A stretch of DNA of 64,000 nucleotides, from positions 57,144,155 through 57,208,154 of the forward strand of contig CM040428.1 in the NCBI GenBank assembly GCA_022702705.1, given 5' to 3'. How positions within the stretch are numbered: the stretch's first letter is position 1; each line of letters starts with the position of its first letter. This document shows, one piece after another, positions 1-11,372 of the stretch. This DNA is from Papilionanthe hookeriana x Papilionanthe teres (taxonomy: Eukaryota > Streptophyta > Magnoliopsida > Asparagales > Orchidaceae). A program made the position numbers and the translations under genes. Below the pieces are notes generated by a model that saw nothing but the letters and a program-made list of their open reading frames with translations, did no database searches and was not told the origin of the DNA.

Positions 1-176
1 CAATTAAGAAAAAAAATTTCTGCTGGGAAACGTCAATTATTTCCTTAATCAGAAAATTATTCTGTTTGAGGCACAAAAAAAAAAAAAAATGATTTCAGCA
101 ATTGCTGAAGAAAAAAAAAAATCGTTGTAATTTTCATTCTTGCAAGAAAATTTTTTGTTGCAGAATCAATTTTCAG

Positions 177-950
177 ATGGCGATTTCTGGTGCGAAATTC
201 GAGGTGGTGAAGTTCGATGGAACTGGTAACTTCGGGCTGTGGCAAACACGGGTGAAGGATTTGTTGGCACAACAAGGAATCCTGAAAGCTTTGCGGGCAA
301 CGAAACCAGATGCCATGGAGGATGAAGATTGGGAGGAATTGCAACAACGAGCGGCAGCAACCATACGATTATGTCTGGCAGATGAAGTTATGTACCACGT
401 GATGAATCTAAAATCTCCAGGGAGGTTTGGAAGAAATTGGAGACTCAATTTATGGCGAAATCCCTGACGAATAAATTGTATCTGAAACAAAAGCACATGA
501 GGCTGAAGATGCAGGAAGGTTCGATCTGGCGCAGCACGTTAATGGCTTCAATCAAATAATCACGGATTTATCAAGACTTGATGTGACTATTGAGGATGAA
601 GACCGAGCGATGATTCTATTGTGTTCGTTGCCTTCTTCCTATGAACACCTGGTGACTACTCTGACATATGGGAAGAAACTATCAAAGTTGATGAGATTAT
701 CTGCGGCGTTGTTGACTCATAACCAGTGAAGCAGAATGCGAGGAAAGCTCTCATGGCGACAGTTTATATGTTAAGGGTAAACGGGATCGTGGAAGGAAGA
801 AAGAGAAGGAGGGATCCGGAAGGCGAAATTCCGGATCTAAGTCTAAAGGCAAACGGACGATTCGTTGCTACAAGTGCAGGAGCCGAGTCATATGAGGAGG
901 GATTGTCCGAAGTCGAAGAAACGGACCGATGAGAAGGTGATGTATCATCG
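177..950 (+). pseudogene. copia gag (element 1), frameshifted
   Basis: The start is the ATG at 177, within TTTCAGATGGCG, a context shared with element 2 at 6188. The first ~80 residues are open and show the N-terminal copia Gag pattern (KFDGTGNFGLWQ, then a DWEELQ helix and a VMYHVMN stretch), typical of UBN2/Retrotran_gag families. Frameshifts begin near 420-470. A CCHC zinc-knuckle region is expected near 870-910, but only fragments (CYKCR) remain. Gag would form the virus-like particle and bind element RNA. The protein is not producible in this state. Confidence 0.85.
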
Positions 951-1029
951 AAGTCCGTGAATGTGGTGCGGGTGAAAATTCGGATGTCGGTGATGGTGAT
1001 ATGCTTTCGGTTTCGAAGAACTCGGCTCA

Positions 1030-4000
1030 TGGATGCATGGATTCTTGATTCGGGATGCTCTTATCACATAACACCTAACGGGAGTGGTTTACTTCATACG
1101 GAGTCAACTAATTCGGCTCGGTTTATCTTGGTGATGATAGATGCTCGCAATATTGCTCGGTATTGGAGAAGTCGAATTAAGATGTATGATGGCACGGTTA
1201 GAACTTTATGCGATGTCGGACATATTCCGCATTTGAAGAAGAATCCGATCTCCTTGGGCACTCTACATCGAAATGGTTTTATTCCTAAGGCGAGATGAGG
1301 ATAGGGAAACCATCGGGATTGTGAAGGGTGCAATCGACCGTGATGAAAGGAAAGTTAACTCGCGAGTAATATCTACAAACTGTTGGGGAATACGAGTTGT
1401 AGGTGGAGTTCATTCGTTGAGTCGGATGATGATAATACAAAGCTATGGCATATGCGTCCGGGTCATCTCGATGAACGTGGGATGGCGGAATTGCATAAAA
1501 GGAATTTGCCGCATGGTGTGAAAAGCCGCAAGTTGGAATTCGTAAGTTCCGTATTCTTGGAAAACGGATCGGAGTGAGTTTTATCACCTGGAGAGCATAA
1601 AACTAAAGGAATTCTTGATTATGTACATTCCGATGTATGGGGCCCTACTGTGGAAGCATCGATGGGAGGATCTCGGTATTATGTTACCTTTATTGATGAT
1701 TTTTCAGGAAAGTTTGGGTGTATTTCTTGAAGCGGAAATCCGAAGTTTTCTCTAAATTCGAGTCGTGGAAAGGCGAGGTGGAGAACCAAACCGGTAGAAA
1801 GATCAAGTATCCGAGATCCGATAATGGCACGCAGTACACAAATTCACGGTTTAAGAAGTTTTGCGAGGAGCATGGGATTCGGATGCATTTTTCGGTGCGG
1901 AAGACACCACAAGCGAGAATGGTGTTGCGGAAAGGATGAACGGTGTCCTTAGCCGAGAGGGCAAGATGCTTGAGACCGAATGCGGGGCTTCCTAAAAACT
2001 TCGGGCGGAGGCCGTGAATATGGCATGCTATCTCATCGATAGATCACCTCGGGCTTCATTAGGTGGCAAGGTTGCGGAAGAGGTATGGACGAGTAATCCG
2101 GTTAAGTTTGATCACTTACGAATTTTTGGTTGTCCTGCCTATGTGCATGTACCTGAAGATGAAAGATCGAAACTTGATCCAAAATCCAAGAAGTGCATCT
2201 TTCTAGGCTATAAGAAAGGTGTGAAAGGATTCAAGTTTTGGGATCCTATTGCAAAGAAGGCGGTGATTAGTAGAGATGCAGTCTTTGATGAGCAATCCAT
2301 GTTGCAGCACAATCAAGACAAGGTGCCAGGGAACCGTTCCAATTCAGAGACAGTGCAGATGGATCTAGAGCGGCTGTTCGATAGCTAGTCGAGAGAGTTG
2401 AAGGTTCGCATCCGACACCCGGTGATTCCATTCCGGATGATCTGCAGATTACAATCTAGCCGGCAGATAGACGGAGACGCACCGGTATAAGGCCTCCTAG
2501 CAGATTGGGCTACGAAGACTTGGTCTCTTTTGCACTTCTCGCCAGCGAGTGACGATCCGGCCACTTTTCAAGGAGCTATTACCAGTCGGAGAAAGAGAAG
2601 TGGATGGGTGCGATGGTTGAGGAGATGGAGTCTTTGCGGAAGAATCGGACTTGGGAGCTAGTTCGGCTTCCCGAGGGAAAGAAGGCTATTGGGTGCAAGT
2701 GGGTCTATAAAAGGAAGCCGACGAATATCGGAAAAGAAGGGGAAAAGTTCAAGGCTCGATTGGTAGCAAAGGGATTTTCTCGGCGAAGGGGATAGATTAT
2801 GATGAAATCTTCTCCCCCGTAGTCGGACATACTTCAATCGGGGTAGTGCTTGCATTGGTAGCTATTTGGGATCCGCATCCGGAGCGGATGGATGTTAAAC
2901 CGGCTTTCTTACATGGTGATTTGGAGGAGCGATTTACATGGAGCGACCTGAAGGGTTCACTCAACCTGGACGGGAGCATCCGGTTTGCGGAGTTAAAGAA
3001 ATCGGCTGTATGGGTTGAGCGATCTCGAGACAATGGTACAAGCGGTTCGACTCCTACATGATTCAGATTGGCTACAGGCGATGTGAGTATGATTGTTGTG
3101 TTTATGTTAAGAGCCTTGATGATGGTACATTTATTTTTCTGCTACTGTATGTTGATGATATTCGATTCGTCGCGAAAGAATATGAATGATGTCCGTGGTT
3201 TGAAAGCTTTGTTAAGCCGGGAATTCGACATGAAAGATTTGGGTCCTACAAAGAAGATTCTCGGAATGGAGATTCAGCGGGATAGAGGCTCAAGACGGCC
3301 GTGTCTATCTCAACGAGGCTATGTTGAGAAAGTGCTTGAACGAGTTTGAGATGAGCGATGCTAAGCTCCGTAAGCACTCCATCGGCGAATCATTTCGAAG
3401 CTTTCTTCGAACGGTGTCCGAAGACGGATGAGGAAATCAAAGATATGGCAAAGGTTCCTTATGCCAGGTGCGGTTGGTCGCTTGATGTATGCAATGGTAT
3501 GTACTCGTCCTGATTTGGCTCATCTTTGTTAGTCGATGTCCGCAAATACATGTCTAAACCGGGAAGGCGACATTGGGAAGCGATCGAGTGGATTTTCGGG
3601 TATCCGAAGGGCACCGTAGGACATGGAATTATCTTTGGCGATCAGCAGAATGATCCTTCAGTTGTGGGGTACGTTGATTCAGACTATGCAGGTGATTTGG
3701 ATGGCAGAAGGTCTACAACTGGGTATGTGTTTACTCTTGGTGGAGGGCCGATATGCTGGAAATCAACAGTTCAGTCTATTGTGGCATTATCTACAATCGA
3801 AGCGAGTACATGATACGGTGGCGCGAAGTCGCTAAAGAAGCTTTATGGCTTATCGGGCTAGTGAAGGAACTGGGCGTTGAGCAAGGTGGAGTTCAGTTGC
3901 ATTGTGATAGTCAAAGTGTTATTTACTTGGCTAAGAACCAGGTGTACCATGCGAGGACCAAGCACATTGATGTCAGGTATCACAAGATCGTAGAATTGAT

Positions 4001-4107
4001 TACTTCTGGAGAGATACTGTTGCAGAAGGTTCATGCCGATGAGAATGCGAGTGATATGTCGACTAGCCGATTACTATCAACAAGTTCTTGCATTGCTTGG
4101 ACTTGTT
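1030..4107 (+). pseudogene. copia pol: protease, integrase, RT and RNase H (element 1), multiply broken
   Basis: The aspartic protease active site reads WILDSGCSYHIT near 1040-1080. The integrase core spans about 1610-1960: HSDVWGPT gives the first Asp, RSDNGTQYTN the second, followed by a broken glutamate region. The integrase tail FGCPAYVHVPEDERSKLDPKS sits near 2130-2190. RT begins near 2600 (NRTWELV, CKWVYK, KARLVAKGFS), with VKPAFLHGD near 2895 and an intact YVDD at about 3148-3160. RNase H has VGYVDSDYAGDLD near 3663 and CDSQSVIYLAKNQVYHARTKHIDVRY near 3900. Frameshifts and stops occur between most blocks. This is a defective relic. Confidence 0.9.
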
Positions 4108-4215
4108 GAACATTCACGATGCTGCAGAGAAGCATGGTGGCCCAACCCACATTGGTGCATGAGAAACTCCAGTGTATTTATCTCCTGAGGGGTCGGATAT
4201 TCGCGAGTGGAGATT

Positions 4216-4562
4216 TGTTAGGTATGGCTCATATACCTAATATGGAATTAATGTTGGAGCGGAGCGAGCGAATCCGGGGAGTTTATTATGTGGGTTGGGG
4301 GTGCGGGGCCTAAGCCCCGCGGTTTAGTACAGGGGTAATTTGGTAATTACATATTGTACTGTACGGTTATAAATAGGCCTATTGAGTAGCCTTAGGGCTG
4401 TGTGTGTTGAATCCTGTATTATGTACTCTTTTCTGAATAGTGAAAAGAAAGTCGCCGCTCTGCTCCCGAGGACGTAGACATCTTTGCCGAACCTCGTTAA
4501 ATCTCTTCGTGTTCTTCTGGATTGTGTCGATTCTTGTTTGCTTTGCCCTAAAATTCTCAACA
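4216..4562 (+). repeat. 3' LTR of copia element 1
   Basis: Starts TGTTAGGTATGG directly after the polypurine-like tract GAGTGGAGATT and ends CTCAACA, the TG...CA ends usual for LTRs. Length is 347 bp. It aligns end to end with the 358-bp 3' LTR of element 2 (10202-10559). A TATA-type motif (TTATAAATAGG) lies at about 4368-4378, followed by the conserved GTGAAAAGAAAGTCGCCGCTC block. Confidence 0.85.
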
Positions 4563-5191
4563 AGAGCAATACCCAGCCCAACACTCTCGGACTTACAACC
4601 CTCTTGGAGTAGGCTACTCGCTAACATCTCGTACACTTCAAAACCATAATTTTCAGTCACATGCATGTTAAGACGAATAGGTTGTTGTTAGTAAAATAGA
4701 TGCATTGAGCCTTACAACTCGATCATAAGATCCAGAGGCCCGGGTAGACATATGCTCCTCACTCATTTAAATATTTTGATATTTTAAAAATTTTAAATAT
4801 TATTATTGATGTAACATATATTGATCTGACTGAGTCAACTGAAAATTATAGAATTGATCAAGCAAAATTGATCAATCTTTAAAAGTCTTACTAATTATAG
4901 ATGAGACTATAAAAAATGGATGAAAGAGTGTGATGGATTTATAAAAAGCAATAATTTGGGGGCTATTCATGTAAAAGGCCCTTAAGAATAATTTTGGTGT
5001 TAGGTTCACAAATTTATCGTTAAAAATTATGTTTAACAAGTGAACAAACCTAATAGATGAGCCCTAAGCATATAACAATCACATACATAATGTAAAATAT
5101 AGAAAAACAAATCAAAATTTTGAATTTTCCTCAAACAAGAAAAGTCAAAATTAAAAACAAAAAAAAACGAACGGTTCTAATTAAATAAAAC
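4563..5191. other. AT-rich spacer between the two copia elements
   Basis: No gene, RNA gene or recognisable repeat is visible here. Sequence is AT-rich and non-coding. It ends where the truncated 5' LTR of element 2 begins. Confidence 0.5.
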
Positions 5192-5370
5192 ATATAGGGT
5201 TTGTTGTAACCTAGAAAGGTATCTTGTATTCTGTTCTTTTTTCTGATTAGTGAAAAGAAAGTCGCCGCTCTGCTCCCGAGGACGTAAGCATCTTTGTCGA
5301 ACCTCGTTAAATCTCTGTGTTCTTCTAGATTTACGTCGATTCTTATTTTTTCATCTTAAATTTCTTAATA
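5192..5370 (+). repeat. 5' LTR remnant of copia element 2
   Basis: The segment TTTGTTGTAACC...TTTCTTAATA matches the second half of the 3' LTR at 10386-10559, including the GTGAAAAGAAAGTCGCCGCTC block. The first ~180 bp of the LTR are missing on the left, so the 5' LTR is truncated or deleted. The exact left edge is uncertain. Confidence 0.75.
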
Positions 5371-5385
5371 AGTGTAATCAAAGCG
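5371..5385 (+). other. Degenerate primer-binding site (initiator tRNA-Met type)
   Basis: AGTGTAATCAAAGCG directly follows the LTR end. It resembles the TGGTATCAGAGC site used by most plant copia elements to prime reverse transcription from initiator tRNA-Met, with a few mismatches. Confidence 0.6.
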
Positions 5386-6187
5386 AGGTTATAGGGCACG
5401 GAGAGATCGGCCCAAGAATAAGAAGATTCGGCGGGCAACGCTCGTGAATCGCGGTAATCGGGACGCTGGCGCTAAGGATTTGCAGGGCTTTGCGAATTCG
5501 GAGACCTCGCTAATTCACCGAATCAGGAGGCAGAATTCGCCGGGCTTTGCAAATTCGGCGAAGGATTTCGGGCGTTAGCTCTGATTTCAGCGCGGGAGTT
5601 CGCGCGACAGCATCGCGCAGAGGATTCCCCCACAGCTATTCTCGGCGGTTTGCAGCAGACGGAGAGGGAGTTTGAGGAATTCGCTGCGAGCAGGAAAGGA
5701 AATTCCTGCATCCAAAGGAATCTTGGATATCTATTTCAGGGAATATTTCCTCAGAGATTTTTGCTGGAAGCGGAGGCCCACGAGAAGGAAACTTTTCTTC
5801 CTTAATCAGGAAAGAGGAAGATCCAAAGCTTAATTAAAGAACTATTTAATTAAGGGTTTAATGAAGGCTAGTTATTCGAGGAAGGTCCGGCTAGTAATTC
5901 GAGGTTTCCAGCCCGCGGGATTTACTGCGGAGAAGAGGCAGCTAATCAAGGCAAGCGCTTAAGGAAGGAGGCTGGGATTTACTTAATTAAGCCAGGTAAT
6001 TAACGCAAGCACTTTAGGAAGGCTTGATTAAGGATATTCTCTAGGTGGCAGAAAAGGAAAGGCTTTGTTGGACGTTGGAGAAGAATTTTCTTTGGAAAGA
6101 TCCTGAGCAAGGAATTTATGATTTCAATAATTTTTGCAACTTGACAGATGAAATTACAGGAGAAGTTTGTTGCATGATCAATTTCAG

Positions 6188-7010
6188 ATGGCGATTTTTG
6201 GTGCGAAATTCGAAGTGGTGAAGTTCGACGGAACTGGAAACTTCGGATTGTGGCAAACAATGGTGAAAGATTTGCTGACACAGCAAGGGATCCTGAAGGT
6301 TTTGCGGGCAACGAAACCAGATGCCATGGAAGATGAAGACTGGAAAGAATTGCAACAACGAGCAACAATAATCATACGTTTATGTCTGACAGATGATGTT
6401 ATGTACCACACGATGAATCAAAAATCACCAGGGGAGATATGAACGAAATTGGAAATTCAGTTTATGTCAAAATCCCTAACGAATAAATTGTATCTGAAAC
6501 AAAAGTTGTATGGGTTGAAGATGCAAGAAGGTTCTGATATGTCGTAGCACGTGAATGACTTCAATCAAATAATCATGAATTTTTTATGGCTTAATGTGAG
6601 TATTGAGGATGAAGGCTGAGCGATGATCTTGTTGTGTTCGTTGCCTACTTAATATGAACACCTGGTGACTACTCTGACATATGGGAAAGAAACTATCAAT
6701 GTTGATGAAATTACTGCAGCGTTGTTGGCTCACAACCAGCGGAAGCAGAATGCAGAGGAAAAATCTCATGGCGATAGTTTATATGTTAATGGTAACCAGG
6801 ATGGTTGAAGGAAGAAAGAGATGGAGGTTCTGGAAGGTGAAACTTCAAATTCAAGTCTAAAGGCAAAAAAGACGATTCGTTGCTACAGGTGCAAGGAGCT
6901 GGGTCATATAAAGTGAGATTGTCCAAAGCTAAAGAAGCAGAGTGAGGAGAAAGGTGATGGATCATTGAAGTCTGTAAATGTGGTACAGGGTGACAATTCA
7001 GATGGCAATG
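6188..7010 (+). pseudogene. copia gag (element 2)
   Basis: The ATG at 6188 starts the same Gag N-terminus as element 1 (KFDGTGNFGLWQ, then DWKELQQ). The frame stays open to about 6440 and is then interrupted by stops. A zinc knuckle of CCHC type is still readable near 6880-6920 (CYRCKELGHIK, then a stop codon, then DC). Gag would package the element RNA. The premature stops make it non-functional. Confidence 0.85.
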
Positions 7011-10000
7011 ATGGTGATATGCTTTCAGTATCATCAGCTCAGTTCATGAATGCATGGATTCTTGATTCAGGGTGTTCTTATCACATAACACCTAACATGG
7101 AGTGGTTTACTTCATACATGTCAACTAATTATGGCTCAGTTTATCTAGGTGATGATAGATGCTGCAATATTGCTGATATTGGAGAAGTCAGAATTAAGAT
7201 AAATGATGGCGCAGTTAGAACTTTATGTGATGTTAGACATATTCTGAATTTGAAGAATAATCTGATTCCTTGGGCACCCTAAATCAAAATGGTTTATTCC
7301 CAAGGCAAATGAGAATAGGAAAACCATTAGAATTGTTAAGGGTGCACTGACTGTGATGAAAGGAAAGTTAACTGCAGGTTATGTCTACAAAATGTTGGGG
7401 AGTACAGTTGTAGGTAGAGTTCATTCTGTTGAGTCGGATGATGATAATACAAAGTTATGGCATACGTGTCTGGATCATCTCAATGAACGTTGAATGACAA
7501 AATTGAATAAAAGAAATTTGTTACATGGTGTGAAAAGATGCAAACTCGATTTCTATAAGTGATGTGTTCTTGGAAAACAAACTAGAGTCAGTTTTATGAC
7601 TGGAGAACATAAAACTAAATGGATTCTTGACTATGAGCATTCTGATGTATGGGGTCCTACGAGGGAAGCGTCAGTGGGAGGATCTCGATATTATGTTACA
7701 TTTACTGATGATTTCTCCAAGAAAGTTTGGGTGTATTTTTTGAAGCAGAAATGTGAAGTTTTCTCTAAATCCAAGCTGTGGAAAACCTGAGGTGAAGAAC
7801 CAAACATGCAGAAAGATCAAGTATTTGAGGTCTGATAATGACACAGAGTACACATATTCACAGTTTTAGAAGTTTGCGAGGAACATGAGATTCAGAGGCA
7901 TTTTTCAGTGCGGAAGACACCACGGCAGAATGGCGTTGCAGAAAGGATGGGGCAAGATGCCTGAGACTGAATGTAGGCCTTCCTAAAAGCTTCTGGGCAG
8001 AGGCTGTGAATATGACATGCTATCTCATCAATAGATCACCTCAGGCATTATTGGGTGGCAAGGTTGCAGAAGAGGTATGGACAGATAATTCAGTTAAGTT
8101 TAATCACTTACGAATTTTTTGTTGTCCTGCTTATGTGCATGTACCTGAAGATGAAAGATCGAAACTTGATCCAAAATCCAAGAAGTGCATCTTTCTATGC
8201 GATAAGAAAGGTGTGAAAGGATTCAAATTTTGGGATCCTATTGGAAAGAAGGCGGTGATCAGTAGAGATGCAGTCTTTGATAAGCAGCCCATGTTGCAAT
8301 ATAATCAAGATAAGATACTAGGGAATAGTTTCAGTTCAGAAATAGTGCAGATGGATTTAGAATAACATCCAGTAGTAGCTGAGTGAGTTAAAGGTTCTTA
8401 TCCAAACTTGGTGATTCCAGTACAAATGACTTACAAAATTACAATCTAGCTAGAGATAGACAGAGACACACCAGTATAAGGCCTCCTAGCATATTGGGTT
8501 ATGAAGACCTGATATCTTTTGCACTTCTCGCTAGCAGTGATGATCAAGCCACTTTTCAAGGATCTATCACCAGCCAGGAGAAAGAGAAGTGGATGGGTGC
8601 AATGGTTGAGGAGATTGAGTTTTTGCAGAAGAATCATACTTGGGAGTTAGTTTAGCTTCCTGAGGGAAAGAAGGTTATTGGGTGCAAGTGGGTCTACAAA
8701 AGGAAGCCTACAGTATCAGAAAAAGAAGGGGAAAAGTTCAAGGCTCGACTGGTAGCAAAGGAATTTTCACAGCATAAGGGAATAGATTATGATGAAATAT
8801 TTTCTCCTGTGATCAGACATACTTCAATCAGGGCAGTGCTTGCATTGGTAGCTATTTGGGATGTGCATTTGGAGCAGATGGATGTTAAAAATATTTTCTT
8901 GCATGGTGATTTGGAGGAGCAGGTTTACATGAAGCAACTAGAAGGGTTCACTCAACCTGGATAGGAGCATCTGGTTTGCAAGTTAAAGAAATCCCTGTAT
9001 GGGTTGAAACAGTCTCCAAGACAATTACACATGCGGTTTGACTCCTACATAATTCAGATTGGCTACAAGCGATGTGAGTATGATTGTTGTGTTTATGTTA
9101 AGAGCCTTGATAATGGTTCTATTATTTTTCTGCTACTGTAAGTTGATGATATATTAATTGTTGCAAAGAATATGAATGATGTCTATGGTTTGAATGCTTT
9201 GTTGAGTTAAGAATTTGACATGAAAGATTTGGGTCCTACAAAGAAGATTCTCAGAATGGAGATTCAGTGGGATAGAGGCTCAAGACGACTGTATTTACCT
9301 CAACGAGGCTACGTTGAGAAAGTGCTAGACAGGTTTGAGATGAGCAATGTTAAGCCTGTAAGCACTCCTTTGGCAAATCATTTCAAGCTTTCTATAGAAC
9401 AATGTCCGAAGATAGATGGGGAAATCGAAGACATGGCAAAGGTTCCTTATGCTAGTACAGTTGACTGCTTGATGTATGCAATGGTATGTACTCATCCTGA
9501 TTTTGGCTCATGCTATTAGTTAAGTCTGCAAATACATGTCTAAAATAGGAAGACGACATTGGAAAGCAATCAAGTGGATTTTCAGGTATTTGAAGGGCAC
9601 TGTAGGACATGGAATTATCTTCGACAGTCAGCAGAATGATTCTTTAATTGTGGGGTACGTTGATTCAGACTATGCAGGTGATTTGGATGACAGAAGGTCT
9701 ACAACTGAGTATGTGTTTACTCTTGGTGGAGGGTCTATATGTTGGAAATCAATAGTTCAGTTTATTGTGACAGTATCTACTACTGAAACTGAGTAAATGG
9801 CAGTAGCTGAAGCAGCTAAAGATGCCTTATGGCTTACTGAGCTAGTGAAGGAACTGGGCGTTGAGCAAGATGGAGTTCAGTTGCATTGTGATAGTCAGAG
9901 CGTTATTTATCTGGATAAGAACCAAGTGTACCATGCGAGAACTAAGCACATTGATGTCAGATATGACAAGATCAGAGAATTGATTGCTTCTGGTGAGATA

Positions 10001-10093
10001 CTGTTGCAGAAGGTTCATACTGATGAGAATGCAACTGATATGTTGACCAAGCCAAATAATATCAACAAGTTCTTGATTGCTTGGACTTGTTGA
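7010..10093 (+). pseudogene. copia pol: protease, integrase, RT and RNase H (element 2)
   Basis: The protease motif WILDSGCSYHITPN lies at about 7048-7095. The integrase core has HSDVWGPT near 7637 and a broken second Asp block near 7830. Its C-terminal tail, AYVHVPEDERSKLDPKSKKC, lies at about 8130-8190. RT shows KARLVAKEF near 8740, QMDVKNIFLHGDLEEQVYM near 8876 and a YVDD site near 9140, where the Tyr codon has become TAA. RT continues as MKDLGPTKKIL (9220) and YASTVDCLMYAMVCTHPD (about 9450-9500). RNase H has VGYVDSDYAGDLDD (9650), CDSQSVIYL (9886) and HARTKHIDVRY (9931). Several in-frame stops separate these blocks. Confidence 0.9.
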
Positions 10094-10201
10094 ACATTCA
10101 CAGTTGCTAGAAAAGCATGATGGCTCAACCCACATTGGTGCATGAGAAACCACCAGATATTTTTTCTCCTAAAGTGCTGAATATTCGCGAAGTTGGAGAT
10201 T

Positions 10202-10559
10202 TGTTAGGTATGGCTCATGTATATATTAAGGAATAAATTTTGGAGCAGAGTGAGCGAATCAGTGAGTTTATTATGTGGGTTAGAGTGCGGGGGCAACGCC
10301 CCGCGGTTTAGTACAGGGGTAATTTTGGTAATTACATATTGTATTTAAAGATTTCCTTTTTGTTCTTTCTTGGGTTATAAATAGAGCTTGTTGTAACCCT
10401 AGGAATGTATCATGTATCATGTATTCTTTTCTGATTAGTGAAAAGAAAGCCGCCGCTCTGATCCCGAGGATGTAGGCATATTTGCCGAACCTCGTTAAAT
10501 CTCTGTGTTCTTCTGAATTTGTGTCTATTCTTGTTTTCTTCGCGCTAAATTTCTCAACA
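10202..10559 (+). repeat. 3' LTR of copia element 2
   Basis: TGTTAGGTATGG follows the polypurine-like AGTTGGAGATT. The LTR ends TTTCTCAACA. Length is 358 bp. TATA-like TTATAAATAG lies at about 10375-10384. It matches the element 1 LTR end to end. Confidence 0.88.
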
Positions 10560-10574
10560 CGATGCAAATTCAAT

Positions 10575-10860
10575 GTTAATCGGTAGAGTCGGAAAAATGT
10601 CCAATTAGCGTAAAAAATATGTGATGCTTATTAGGCATTTTCCTGTAGTGTTAATAACCGATGAAAAAATCCATTGGCTCTTACAACTATGAGTTAATAT
10701 CATACGAGAACCAATGCACGAATTTCCGACAACTAGAGTCTGTCAGTTTGTAATTTAATTTGAACCGACGGTGTTATGCCGTCGGTTGGAAAAGTTATTT
10801 ACAAGAAACCTACGGATTAAACCGTTGGAAATCCTTATATACCATAGATATACTAAGTAG
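10575..10860. mobile_element. CACTA-like terminal/subterminal relic
   Basis: TTTTCCTGTAGTG at about 10638-10650 is the complement of CACTACAGGAAAA, a typical end of plant CACTA (En/Spm) elements. Further right are paired ACCGACGG/CCGTCGGT motifs (10756-10790, 10815-10835), like CACTA subterminal repeats. No transposase is present. A matching style of repeat occurs at 43950-44420. Confidence 0.45.
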
Positions 10861-11211
10861 ATAGAAATTAATAATTAAAAAATTCTGACGCTCGTAAAAA
10901 ACTTTCAATTTTTTCACCGATTTTAATATATATATATATTTGTAGTTTTTGCCTTATTTATCATCGAGCCGCTCGTGTTCAGATCACTTGATTTGTCTTT
11001 ATAACTAAGTAGCCCTCATCTTTATTATATCTGGTCAGATAATTGGGACTCTCAGATGTACTACAATTCTATTGGACTTGGTGCGGCACTGTGTGATGCA
11101 TCCAATGGTGTAACACAGCAATATAATATCGACACTAAGAAATTGTTTTTAGCAAAGCACACAAAATTTGAACCGCCGTCGATACAAAGTCCACCCTAGA
11201 CCGCTTACCAA

Positions 11212-11295
11212 CGTCATCGCTCACGTCAATATAGAAACCCAGTTAAACTAATACGAGAAAGAAGAGATCCACCCACTCCATTCGAGCTTTAAATA
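11212..11295 (+). promoter_or_regulatory. GST A promoter: as-1 element and TATA-like box
   Basis: On the minus strand 11212-11228 reads TGACG, 7 bases, TGACG, the exact spacing of as-1/ocs elements bound by TGA bZIP factors. Such elements are well known in tau GST promoters and respond to salicylate, auxin analogues and xenobiotics. TTTAAATA at 11288-11295, 78 bp before the ATG, is the likely TATA box. Both motifs recur at the same place in GST B and C. Confidence 0.75.
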
Positions 11296-11372
11296 CCAGC
11301 TAAACCCAGCGGGAGAGATCCAAACCATCATTACTGAACTTCAGCTCAAATTTCTTGATTCAGAAAAAGAAC

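Larger units (their letters stand above)
1..4562 (+). mobile_element. Ty1/copia LTR retrotransposon, element 1, decayed; 5' end outside the window
   Basis: The order gag, protease, integrase, reverse transcriptase, RNase H, 3' LTR is that of Ty1/copia elements. It is a close relative of the element at 5192-10559: the two align along the whole length. Bases 1-176 are the untranslated leader and match about 5760-6187 of element 2. The 5' LTR lies upstream of the window. All reading frames are broken, so it cannot move on its own. Compared with element 2 it carries many CG dinucleotides where element 2 has CA or TG, often with 1-bp indels (see findings). Confidence 0.93.
5192..10559 (+). mobile_element. 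Ty1/copia LTR retrotransposon, element 2, decayed
   Basis: It has a partial 5' LTR, a primer-binding site, a leader of about 800 bp, gag, pol and a complete 3' LTR, in copia order. It belongs to the same family as element 1. Decay here is of the ordinary kind: nonsense and frameshift changes with CA and TG where element 1 has CG. The two elements sit in tandem in the same orientation, about 630 bp apart. Confidence 0.93.
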
